The notes under the pieces: model-generated
The model's database searches: none
What the model was told of the DNA's origin: nothing
The model's input: only the letters and a program-made list of their open reading frames with translations
In this document: positions 47,061-58,858 of the stretch, one piece after another
Numbering within the stretch: position 1 is the first letter of the stretch
How the letters are laid out: every line of letters begins with the position of its first letter
Position numbers and translations under genes: made by a program
Assembly: GCA_020747015.1 (NCBI GenBank)
Contig: JAGTJM010000032.1
Coordinates: 303,332 to 367,331 of the forward strand
Length of the DNA: 64,000 bases
From: Pyrenochaeta sp. MPI-SDFR-AT-0127
Taxonomy: Eukaryota; Ascomycota; Dothideomycetes; Pleosporales; Cucurbitariaceae
Direction: 5' to 3'

Positions 47061-47714
47061 ATGCCCGACCCAACAACAACGCCCGTTGTTTACCACGTTG
47101 CAGAAGCAACAAAGGAATACCTTTGCCCTAATCCATCAACCACTACACGAAGTGACTTCACAGACTTTTTCCTGCGATTCCAACACGCTCTAGATGCACA
47201 CCCGGTATATATTCACCTCTTTACCACGCATCAACAGCTGATGAAGCTCCTAATCGAGCATCCCGCCATGAAGCCAAACTTGAAACAAACTTTCGACACA
47301 AAAGCGAATTCAAAGAACAAGGTCTACTTCACGTGGGACTTCCTCTTACGCACATTTCAGCACATAGCCTCACAGATTGATCCGGGGGATCCGTACGGCT
47401 CACCAATGTTCGGCGAGGTCGTGCACCGATCTGTAATGGCGAAATCATTGATCATCGACGACACGGGCACATTGGAAGCCATGAATAGCAGTGCTGGGTA
47501 TTCCGATGATGAGGGTGTAGATTTTGGGGATCAGATCAAGGAGTTGGCGAAAACCTTGGACGAGTTTCCGGATTGTTGCGCAGGGTGTGGCAATATTGAG
47601 AGGGAGAATGGAGCACGGTTGCTGATATGTGCACGATGCAAGAAAGCAAAGTATTGTTCCGTGGATTGCCAGAAGAGCTGCTGGAAGGAACATAAAAACA
47701 AGTGTAAGGCATGA
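47061..47714 (+). CDS. MYND-type zinc finger protein, 217 aa
   Basis: A single exon. The last 45 residues form a MYND finger: C-A-G-C, L-L-I-C-A-R-C-K-K-A-K-Y-C-S-V-D-C-Q and W-K-E-H-K-N-K-C. These provide the seven cysteines and one histidine of the fold. The N-terminal 170 residues show no recognised domain and look globular. MYND fingers mediate protein-protein contacts with proline-rich partners. The partner is not apparent. Confidence 0.88.
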   Translation: MPDPTTTPVVYHVAEATKEYLCPNPSTTTRSDFTDFFLRFQHALDAHPVYIHLFTTHQQLMKLLIEHPAMKPNLKQTFDTKANSKNKVYFTWDFLLRTFQHIASQIDPGDPYGSPMFGEVVHRSVMAKSLIIDDTGTLEAMNSSAGYSDDEGVDFGDQIKELAKTLDEFPDCCAGCGNIERENGARLLICARCKKAKYCSVDCQKSCWKEHKNKCKA

Positions 47715-47882
47715 ATTTGGGTATAACTTGCGCAGTAGAAGTACTATATTATTATCTCCATAGATGTTACAAAATCTTGAAGCATTATGCTCGGGGCCTA
47801 AAACACCTCGCAGTTTGAAAATTCACACATAGATATATCTCGAAATTTCCACCTTTTATCTGAGTACTTAAGGAGTGAGTTA

Positions 47883-50800
47883 TCATCCATATCGCTCAAG
47901 AACCTCATCGTCGCCATACCGACGAACAATATTCTCGAACACTTCATCCAGCGTCGCCTTACCCACACTATAGAATTCAATTCCCAGATCATCTTTCACA
48001 CTTTCTAACTTTCTTATCAAATCAACCATCTGCCAACCTTCTGCTGGTGTTTCGAACCGGACCTGACCTCCCTGCGTCTCTCTGCTAATCTTCGCATTAG
48101 AAAAGGTGCCATATACCCAGTCTTTCATTGCCTTTAGCTCTTCGGAGGTGGTTCGGGGTGTGGATCGAGACACAAGGTGGATATAAAAATTCTCGCCAGC
48201 CCGCTTTTTGATATCCTCGCGGCCGCCGAGGGCTAGCATCCGCGACGATACGATGCCAATGCGATCTGCGAGTGCATCTGCTTCCTCCATAGAGTGTGTT
48301 GTTAGAACGATTGCACGACCTTTAGCGACAGTCTGAAGGCATCGCCATAGTGTTCTCTTGGCATTTGCGTCAAGGGCTGAGGAGGGTTCATCGAGGACCA
48401 GTACGCGCGGGTTGCCTACTAGAGCGACAGCTAGTGAAAGCTTTCGTTTCGTGCCCCCACTGAGCGTCTGAGCTAACTTATCGACGTAGCCTTCAAGCCC
48501 ACAGGCTGCAATAACGGTGGAAACATTGTGATCGATATTCTCAACACCCCGTGTTTTGGCGAAGAAACGTAACGTTTCTTTGACGGTAAGAACATCGGCA
48601 GAGTCAAATTGTGGGCACACGCCAAGATTTGCTCGAGCTGCGACTGCATGTGTGAGGATTGAGTACCCGGCGATAGCGATGGTGGAGGTTGGTGTTGATG
48701 GCTTTATGTCTCCCCTGATCATAGAAATTATTGTCGATTTGCCGGCGCCGTTGGGTCCGAGGAGCGCAAAGATTTCCGATTGCTGGACCCCAAAGGTGAC
48801 GTTATCAACTGCCAGATTCTTTCCAAAGGACTTGGAAACCGAATCAACGTGTAGATCGGTAGCTGACGAACCCAGGCGCTTGCGTTCACTCACGAGGTCT
48901 GCAGTATACATATCAGTAGCCTCTACATCATCGGTCGCCTTGCGAGATCGCTTTACTGGTATGACAAAGCCGCTATCCCACCATAAGAGGAGCAAAAAGA
49001 GGAAGATGCCCTGCAGAATGAGGTAGAAGATCGGTCCGCCATACAGATAAATCGAACCCTTAGAATGTCCGTTACAAGATAAAGCCATTTGTTGAAGACC
49101 TATGAATAATGTTCTTTCCAAGCAAACTGCTGGAGAGATAAGGCCAAGGCCGAAAAACAGGGCATTCATAGTGCGTTCCATGTCCGGATATGGTGTTCCA
49201 GTTTGCACGCCAATGATGCCACCAAAGTAGGCGAAGTAGATTATAACCTGACCAAGAGTCACCAGAAACCACGCCGTGACGGCTCTTTTCGCGAACATAG
49301 ATATCACGTAGCTGAGTAGAGCAGCGACGATGCCATAAAGGAGGAAAACCAGGAAAATGAATCCAAGGCCAGTCCAGACGGGAGTCGAAGTATACAGAAG
49401 GGCTGTAGCGATAACGCTTATTAGTAGGATGAAAATAGAATCAAACGAGAGATGTGAAAGCCACAACGGGACAGGTCGAATGCCGTTCGAGTATTGCATG
49501 GACCGAACATTGGAGATGCGCTCATTTGTTGGGTAGAGCGCGAAGAACGCAGGGTAACTACATGCCGCAGTCAGTTTTGAGGAATTCTGTCTCGAGACTC
49601 GGAGGCTTTTATGACACTATGAGAATTAGACGTGATCTTACCAGCACATGATGAGCCCGTAGTAGACGATGAACATCAATGGTGTGAAGTCTATGAGGCT
49701 TGGAATAGCAGTTGACGCAAAGCGCTGATATGCCGTGGCAATGGGCACACCATTGGTCATAAGATTGAGGAAGTTGATCATTTGACTGATCAACTCAATC
49801 TGCTGGACATGGACCAGTGCTGTGGGCTTCGAGGTCTCATCACCCAACCATATACCGCCTTTGATCGTTGTCCAGGGTGTATACTCTTCATAAGTGTATC
49901 TTTGCGCCTGCGCTTTCCAATTATCCTGAATTGCGCGAGAAAATTCTTCGTAGGTATTGACGAGTAGCAGCTGGTCTATGATCTGAGTTGAGTTTCTGTA
50001 GCCGTTGGCATACTCGGCTGAGTAACTCTTGGTGTGATTTGTAGAGTATATGTTTGCCATCATACCAATTCTGGAGTTGATCGTTGAGTCGTTCAACCTG
50101 CTTGCTGGTCCAAAGACATATGTCTTCTGGTAGATCGAGTCGCTATCGGATGTGTAATAAGACGACGAGCCATAGAATGCTGTACCGAAGTCGGATCGCC
50201 AAGAATAATTATCGATCAGATCTTCTGGAGTTGGACAAGAAATGGGTACATCGAAGCGTTTGATGAGTAACGGTGCAACGCCAGCGCCTATAATGGCAAA
50301 AGCGACGGCGACGAAGTACGGAACGTAGCGCCTTTTGAGTATGCGAAGTCGCTTACAGAACAGAACGAACCATTGCTTGTAAACCGAGATTGGCTGTCCC
50401 TCCGCAAGTTCGTAATCGCACCTTGTGACGTCAATTGTGGTGTGGCCGTCTTTCATGCCAGTGGGATCTTCTTTGTTAATTGATTCTTCCGGCGTTAAGA
50501 TTGTGTCACCCGTGACTTTTATAAATAGCTCCTCCATCGTTGGGCCTGATATCTGATAGTCTTGAAGTTTCTTTTCCTCAAGTTGTTCTACAAGTTCGGC
50601 AGCAAGAGCGGCAGTGGCGACACGGTAAACCGTCTGGTGCCGAGAAATTTCCTTTCGAACCGCTTCTCCAGGTAATTGTACATCGACATCAGTGTGATAC
50701 GGTAACTTGATGGTGTAGCCGTCTCCATAACCATGCTTCAGCGATGCGGATGTCCCTGAGGCTCGCAAAGTGCCTTTGTACATGATTGCAATATCATCGG

Positions 50801-53094
50801 CAAGGTAGTCTGCTTCGTCTAAGAAGTGTGTAGCTGCGAGAAAAGAAATTAATACGTCAACGCTTATTCCAGAAGCAAAATATGGCTGGCGACTTACTCA
50901 TGATGATCGTACGTCGGCCACGCTCAGCCAATAGAATCTCCCATATCCGTCGCCGAGAAATGGGATCAAGGCCAGTGGATACTTCATCAATACAGCAGAC
51001 AGCACTGCCACCAGCAAACCTGATAATTGAATGTCAAATCATTATGTGTTTCAAACTCGGTTCGGGATGTACTTACATCATCGCCATCTGAAGCTTACGT
51101 TTCTGGCCCCCAGACAAAGTCTTTGCTCTTGCCTTTAGTTTTTTGAGAAGATCTACGCCTTTGGCAAGCTCCTTGACGACCTCTTCATTAACTGCCGACA
51201 GGCACTTCAAATCGCTAAATATCCGAATGTGTTCTTCAACAGTAAGTTCCGGCCTACAGAAGTCAGCTGAGCATCTATGACGGACATGAATAATCGGACC
51301 AGATCACATTCTTCTGTGGAGCGTATCCGAGGCCACCAGTGGAATTTATTATGATGTTGCCTGATGATAGCTTTTGATCACCGGATATGCAGTTTAGTGT
51401 TGTGGATTTACCGCATCCATTCGGTCCGAGGAGGCAGAGGATCTGGCCATGATATGCCTTTAAGTCGAGTCCGTTTACCGCATGCACATCTTGGCGGCCC
51501 CTGAATATCCTCCCAAGCAGACTAGACTGGTAGCTAAACGTTGGTAAGTAAAACTATTGTCAGGGCGTTTCGATCGTACGTACGTTTTGCTGAAAGCGGT
51601 CAGAGTGACAGTTGGGTCGCCGGGTTTGGCGGATGGAGTAAGCTTCCTGTGTGGAGAGGCAGTTGAGAAAAGTAAATGCTCTGTGAAAAATGCTAGTGCA
51701 GGAAACAGGACAATATGCATGATGACAATGACCCAATGAGCGAAAAGGGGTAATCGAAATCTGTTCTCATGTGTGTCGTAGGTGATAGTCAGGTCGACGC
51801 GTTTGTTATCTGCTTCAAATCTAGCAATGCCGGTTAGGAAATAGCTCATGTTTGCAGATGGAAACAGGATGCTCAGAATCGCGCAAATGGCCTTGGTTTG
51901 TTCGAAGAGAACTATGGGTAAGATGGCACCAACAATGGTAATGACCATCATGATGGATCCACTTAATTGGGCCTTCTTGAAAAAGGAGGCTCCAAAGAGC
52001 GAAAAGGAAGTGAACGCTAGCCCAGTCAGGACTAGAAAGCCGACTGGAAGACCGCGGGAATGCTCGGGAAATACGACCACGGCAATGACTATACCGATCG
52101 CCAACCAGCTTGGGAAATATACTGCTACAAACGAGACATACGTGGCAATTTGTCGTACGGCTCGGCCTCGAGTATTGGACCCCCCTGAAATCATGGTGTC
52201 GATAAGACCAGACATTCCGAGCTCTCTTTCACGCGCAACGAAAGAGGCCATGTGATACACGATATCGATCAAGGTGAAAACAAAGATGGGTCCGAAGGCA
52301 TAGATCGCCAAGGTGAGGTAATTTGAAGTCCTGCTATCATCAAGGACATTCTGATCTTGGCCGGTAAAGAGGATGACGTCGGCTTCAGGCAGATCTTGGG
52401 AAGTATTGTTCGACTTTGATTGACGTATAATCTCTGCATCAACCGCGCGTTGAAGTGGCAGAATGTCTTTCTCGGGGCCATTCATGTCGTTCCTGATATC
52501 GGCTGAACCGCTGCCATACGCTGAACCTGAACCACGTAAAGTATAATTCCATGTTCCAGCCTTTGATTCTATGCTTCCTGAGCTGGGACTGGAGTGAAAT
52601 ACAACAGCTCCGTAGCAAGGCGAGACGCCCTTGGTGCTGGTCCGGCATTCTCCAGCCAGCGCCCAGCTGTCACTATACAGTCTGGGGGCTTTTCCAGCAT
52701 CCGCAAGCTGTTTTTGAAGCGATTCGATGACGGAAGACACCTCGCCATTTTTCATGCCATTGTCGACGAACCCCACAATGTCGCGCCCTGGGCTGGCCGC
52801 CAGTCCATCTTTTAGTGATCGAATCTTGCCATATTAGCGACGAAGAGAACGGGTTCGATCATAGGACCATTGTGCCAAGCTGAATGTGCAGTGACAGGTC
52901 ACACTTACATTATGGGGAGAAGAAACGCCCCAATGTTGCGGCGATGCGAAGAAATTCTTGCTGTATGCAACCACCAGTACAATCACAAGCGGTAGAACGA
53001 GAGCACGAATAAGGGTGTATATCGGCCGCCTCAGGCAGATAAGGAGAAGGTTCTTGCGTGTAAGCGCCCAGATTTGTCGAAGTAAAAGATTCAT
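47883..53094 (-). CDS. ABCA-subfamily full ABC transporter (7 exons)
   Basis: Exons: 52909-53094, 51584-52824, 51300-51521, 51077-51253, 50898-51019, 49642-50833 and 47883-49557, all in phase, 1604 residues. Each half has a hydrophobic domain then an ATP-binding domain, the order TMD1-NBD1-TMD2-NBD2. NBD1 has Walker A GPNGCGKST at about 508-516, signature LSGGQ near 596-600 and Walker B C-C-I-D-E. NBD2 has GPNGAGKST near 1314-1322, signature L-S-G-G-T and L-V-L-D-E-P-S. A large loop between the first two TMD1 helices is typical of ABCA proteins, which move lipids. Fungal ABCA members are few and poorly studied. The donor at 51298-51299 is the less common GTCCGA, chosen because only it keeps V-I-W-P-E-L-T-V-E-E in frame. 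Confidence 0.92.
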
Positions 53095-55035
53095 ACTCGT
53101 GCCTCAGAGAAGCCGCAAATCGTTTGCGAAGTGAAAAGATTGGACTAAGAATGAGCGGTATTATTGAAGGTTTTGCATCACGTCCATAACTGTGAAGCTC
53201 TAAGAACAGGGTGGGGCTGATACAAAGTACTCAGCGGAGGTTTATCGAATCTGCCTAGAAGGATTACCGGTGCATCATGGCGGTGCTCTCCTGAGAGCGA
53301 ATCGAAAATCATCCAGGCGAATCCATCGTTTCACGAGCTGCAATCACCCGAAACGATCAACAAAGACTTCCTCGTATTCAGGCGGCTATGTCACTTGGTG
53401 TTATTAGGCCAACCGTGCTGTGATTGGATATCCGACGGCAGGAGAGGATTGAGAGACCAGAGAAATTGGGAGGATGAGGCGGAGCAAGCGCGTTGCTGCT
53501 TTGGGTCAACTCAAACGCACAGACCATCCGCGAATGTTGACACATTAGATTGAAAGACACTTGTCAGATTCTTGTTGGGGTCTTTGTAGATCTGAAAGGC
53601 TCTTGCTGGTGCTTGCACATGACTTGTATACCTGCGCCTCATGGCTTCTACATTATCTTCCATCTTGCCACAATACTCCTTACCCATTAAGAATAGGGAC
53701 TCGAGTGCCTACCACAATCTTGTGCGCTGTTGTCTTTCAGTCTAGCCCCTGCAGGACCTGCGTACACCCAATGTCACTGAATATGCATTAACTGAGTGCC
53801 ATTCTTCCAGTCAGGATATTTAGCATACGCCGTTAATCGAAATGTCTAGCCACATCAATTCCTCGATGCATAATCTTGCGCGTCCCTGGCTTTACACTTG
53901 GCTGATTACAGCGCGTCCTTGACGTAGTAGCGCGAAGTGTGTCACCGAAAAGCTGTTCGAATGATTGTTCACTTGATAACGGTAACCATCTCTGGAAGTC
54001 GCTGCAATCATCACCGAAGGCTCTGAGCAGAGCCCAGGGTGGAGATGACGGAAATCAGTTTGTACAGCACTTTCAGGCTGGGCATGAATTCTCATCTCGC
54101 GAAAGATATCCATCACTGAAACAGTGAGGAGATCTTGAGTGGCTTGATGTCATCAGGCGGCCTGCTGAGCCACTCTTCTAGTGCCGGTTCACCAGACAGA
54201 CGACTTGCTACAGACGCAGATTGTCGGCGGTCCAAACAGGCCTACACAACTTCACGCATATGGAGGCAAGTTTCTTGACTCCCATCGTACGACTCGATAG
54301 ACTCTAAGAAACTCAAGATGGCTCACAGTAGAATAAAACAACTGTTATGTGCTAGGCCCAATCGGTGTGATGAATCTTGGCACGACCCTACACAGCCTCT
54401 TATGCTACCAAAGGACCAGTCTCTTGTGTAGCTTTCAGGTTTTGAAGCAAAATAAAAATTCTCTCTTCACAAGCGGCAGCCAAATGGTAGCCGCCACGAG
54501 AGATCTGCGCCGCAGGCTATGCAAGGGCCGCCTGATATAAAGCTATAGTCACAAGGCAGACTTGGAAGTCGGGATTTGAGTTTCGTTCTTTGTCAATCTG
54601 AGTTTCATGAATATGAATCATGGTCTCCCCTGCATCGCCGCCTCCATGACCCTTCTCGTGATGTCGCCAATCTTCAAGTGTTACGCCGTGCGCTGATCTT
54701 CTAGCAAGACAGCTGACTCATCGTCTGAGGTTTGCTCATTACACTTTAAGGATTCTAATATTACATTTGCACGTGCAGTTTAAGGACCTGATTAGTCTCT
54801 TTGCCTCCGTGTTGACCCCCAAATGTCCAGCAACCTTTGGTTTTGTACCACCGTTGAACTTTGGGAATTTTTCAAATCCGTGGTTCGCTCCGATTGACTC
54901 AGATCTGGTTGTACTTCTCTCTAGTCCTAATTGTTCAAGTGTCAACGTCAATTTCATCTTCAGATGGTGTACCCTTGGCAGATTCACGTGTTGGAAATCT
55001 TCCAAACGATTTTCAACGACTGGACTGATCTTTCG
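53095..55035. other. Intergenic, 1.9 kb without a supported gene
   Basis: The region lies upstream of the ABC transporter and downstream of the C2H2 gene. Short frames on both strands have no family resemblance. No repeat ends or RNA genes are recognised. Confidence 0.5.
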
Positions 55036-58000
55036 TTACTGATTCGGAGTCTTTGCTGCTTCTGGAGCGGCAATTTCCACAGTGTCCGGCAGAAATGTTT
55101 CACCACTCTTGAGATGCGTCGCTATACTTGGACCATGCACATGCTCTAGACCATCCATGCGAACGACAATATTACTACCAGGTTCATCATGATGCTCCAT
55201 ACTTTTATCGTCCTGGTCCACGTTTCGTTTTGCAGCAATTACCTGTCTCGAGCGAAGTCGTCGAGTGTGTTCGAATAGGACCTCTATTTCTCGTTGAGAC
55301 ATCTCTTTTAGCAGAATGAGGTATTCGCCATCGTCTTCGAAAGGTATAGCATAATAGAAGAGTGTTTCCTTGGCCAGATATTGTTTGTGGCATTTTGCGT
55401 ATATGGGTTCGGGGTTGGTTGATTCATTGGAAATGAATATACTTTCAGCTTTCTTTGAAGTTAATAAGCCCTCATAACCTGGCAAACTCATTCTCCGCGT
55501 CTTGTTGACGATACTTTTGGCATTGGCCATCTCCTGTTTCACTTCCGTTCCGAGGGACTTCGTTGCAGGTTCTTCTTCACTCTTAGTTTTCAATTCTTCC
55601 AGTGTGGCTTTGGTTGTACCCATATCCCTTCCTAGATCTTCATGATCGATCGCAGCTGACACCACTGCTCGCTGCAACCTCTCCAAATCTGCTTCCATGT
55701 CTGGAAGATGTTGATGCTCTTTCGCAGACTTTGCTTTCGCACCGTCAAGTGAATTATTTTCCATAGGATGCAGATCTTCAGCAAAATTTGTTTCCAGGAA
55801 TACTTCACGATCTTTGTCAATCTGTACAAGATATGATTAGCATAAATCCATTTAGAAATATTACAACCTAGCCTACACCATTATTTAACCCCTATAAGCG
55901 CGTCGTGAAATTTAAACATCTCTGCGACCTATCTGAATGTGTTTAAGATGTGGGTATACATACCTCTTGGGGCGCTAATGCTTCCTCGTTTTCCTGAGAC
56001 GATGTTTCGACTTTGGGAACTATTTGTGGGCCATCTCTACTTTTGTACATGTCAGATAGTTGCTGGTCATAGCTTTCCACCTGTCCCTCGAGCTCTAAAT
56101 TCTTCTCTCTTTCATCTAATATGGTAGAATTGGCCTCTCCGGGATTCGCTGCAGGGTTGTATTGTTTTCGAGGCTGTTCCACAACAGTGCTGGTACCCAT
56201 AAGCTTTGCGTCCAATCGATTAAGTATACTCTGCACTCTCTTTACTATCTCTTTTCGTTTAATTCTGGCATCTTCATTGCCATCTGTCTCGACCTTATCT
56301 AACTTCAGAATGATACTCACCAAGATACTTTCTGACAGTGCCTGATGTTGACGTTTCCGCAGGTCCGCTTCCGTCGCTTGGTTGGTCAAGAACTCGTGAC
56401 AGAGCGGCAAAAACTCTTGTTCGAATTGGGCATCGATGGCATTTAAATCCATCATTATAGTCTTAGACGGGGTGGGCGTGGACTCATTGCGAGTCTCGAG
56501 GATCGGAAAATTTTCCGGAAGCTGTGGAGAGTACTGTAACAGACCTTTATCGATCGATGAAGGTGATAATGGGATAGATTGAGCCCGATGAGAAGAATCA
56601 GAGTCAAGAGGCCGCTCCTCCGGGTAGGAGGCTTCACTCGTTATATTTTTGAGTGGCACATTAGCCTCTTGAAAGCTTCCCCCAGAAGAAACGGTGGTCA
56701 TGTCCTCGGTAGTAACAGAGTATTTGTTCATGACGGTACACATCCATTCAACGGTTCCGCTGACTTCTGCTTCTAATTCGGCACACTGTTTTGCTAGGAT
56801 ATGGACCTTTTTCAATCGGTTAAGCCTTGTCTGTATTTGAAACAGGACGAGATTTTTAAGGTCTGCGAAGGTTGTCTCTCGCTCCAGCCTGCCCTGAGGG
56901 GGTCGGGTAATGAACGCTTCACATTGCTCTCTGATGTAGCTGCTCCACTCTGTTTTGATCTCCTGAAGATCTTGTAATAGGTCATTCGTATTGCTTGATT
57001 CCCCTGGATCCGGCGCGTCATCCACGTCACTATTTTCTGATTCTGGTTTGTCGCTTATATCTGATATATCTTCATCTCCATTGTTCTTGACTATTATTGA
57101 GCCCTCCTCCTGACTATTCGGTTCTTCTGTCTCGTTTAGATTTGGAGGTAAAGCAAAGAGTGCTAATTGTTGTTGATGACTGCCTAGATGTTTTTGCAAA
57201 GCGCGAAGTGACATTCGCTTCCCACATAGTGCGCATTGTGATGAATCCTGAAGGCTAGCACTCTTCGCCGAGGTTCGCTTTAGTGCGTGATACAGTCTGT
57301 TTGAAGCTAAGTCGGCATGACGTTTCTGTACATGGTGCTCAAAGTCTGCTTCTGTCTGTAGGAGCTTCCCACATCCCTCTATGCACTGCCATGACGTTCG
57401 GTGAACTTCGAGTTCATGTGCAAACCATGACTTACGCGATTCATATAGCCTGTCTGCTGTCGTACAGTGCTCGAAGGTACAACAGTATGGGTGTAAATCT
57501 CGGTAGACGTGTTGCCTTTCCCGGTCAGCATAGAACGTTTGGGGATGATTTTTATACCTACTTCCATCCAGCCGCAGTGTGAATCGACACAAGGAGAAAA
57601 CAAAGTGGACATTCGAAGAAGTCTTTATTATGCGCTTCTTTAGGCAACGGTGGAACTCGGATGTTGGCATTCTCTGAAGGCGCATATGAGGTCTGCGAGG
57701 CAGCATCCTCTCCCTCCTCAAGCACATTGACACTGTTCAACCTTCCAATACCCGGAATTGGTGTTGCTTCCGTGCTATTAGTCGTAAATTCTGTTGTAGG
57801 CTTCTCAAATCCAATCTTTTCGATGTTTTTAGTAAGCTTTTGGTGATGCTCTTCACGGTAACTCAGATATTGCCTGCGTCCCGATATCGCTCGGCCTAAT
57901 CTGTCCTGCAAGTACATCGGAGAATCTGGAAATTTCTCTTTTACATGCTGAATGTCATGCTGTTCAAAAAACGATTTGTCAATAGTCAAGTTACTCTTTG

Positions 58001-58549
58001 ACTGATTGTTCGGTGCAGGGTCGCGAATCGCCATTGACAGCCGGAACAAAGAGGTTATAATAGTCCGAGTGCTTGCTAACAGTTGCTTCAACTCCGTACT
58101 TCCCTGAAGGTCATCCTTTGAGCTGCCTTCGTCAGACAACTCAGAGTCAGAGTCAACGTTCTCATCCCAGGGCACCTTCTCGCCCCTTGCGATGGCTAGC
58201 GCTATAGAAAATATGTCAGGACTTGTAAATTAAAGACAAATCAAGTCGTACCATTATGTAAAGCTTCTGAAAGAGCGCTCAGGAGGTTCAGGGTCTGGGT
58301 CTTGAGATGGGCGGCATCACGTAACCGATACTCCAACGACCTTCTCCCTTTTCGATGTGCCGCTATATTTCCAGCCCACAGTTTGAAGCGTGAGAACTCG
58401 TCATGGATTGATTCTGGGGATACTTGAGCAGTGAAGCGTGGGTCAATCTTCAGAACGTCCGCAAGGCTGAGAAAATCGCGAGCAATGTCCGATACCACTG
58501 TGGCAATAACGACGTCAGGGTTTGCGGATACTGCAGACGATGAATTCAT
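55036..58549 (-). CDS. C2H2 zinc finger / coiled-coil protein (4 exons)
   Basis: Exons 58252-58549, 57562-58201, 55964-57515 and 55036-55821 give 1091 residues. The N-terminal region matches fungal proteins with a F-R-L-S-M-A-I-R-D-P-A-P block and a helical D-L-Q-G-S-type segment. About residues 297-430 hold the zinc-finger array: C-P-L-C, W-K-Q-H-V-Y-R-D-L-H-P-Y-C-C-T-F-E-H-C, W-Q-C-I-E-G-C with H-H-V-Q-K-R-H, and Q-C-A-L-C-G-K-R-M with H-L-G-S-H-Q-Q-Q-L-A-L-F-A-L-P, a common module of large fungal accessory proteins. The rest is long helical coiled coil. The intron at 57516-57561 was chosen because it alone keeps W-K-Q-H-V in register. It faces a DUF7580-like gene with 309 bp between starts. 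Function unknown; DNA or RNA binding is inferred. Confidence 0.83.
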
Positions 58550-58858
58550 AGTTTTGACTTCTTTATCAATGCTTGGTGCTTTTGAACTCCTCTGTAAGAA
58601 CTTGGTAATGGCGTTGCGACGAATGTGAGTCGTGAATGATGGCCAGCCTTTTGGCCCCCAAATGCCCCGCCTTTGGTGTCACACCTGCTCACTTCACACT
58701 TCATCTCATTCAACTACCTTCCAGTTCAGTCTGCCTTTTATAGGATTTTCAATGTTACATGTTACCAACCCCAAGTTCAGGTAGGTGAATACCACTGTAA
58801 CTCACATAATTAGATACCTTACCTTTGCAACGAACATCGGGCCTCATACTCTTAGCCA
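58550..58858. promoter_or_regulatory. Divergent promoter, C2H2 gene / DUF7580-like gene
   Basis: The two start codons are 309 bp apart on opposite strands. A shared promoter is likely from the spacing alone; no specific site is claimed. Confidence 0.55.
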
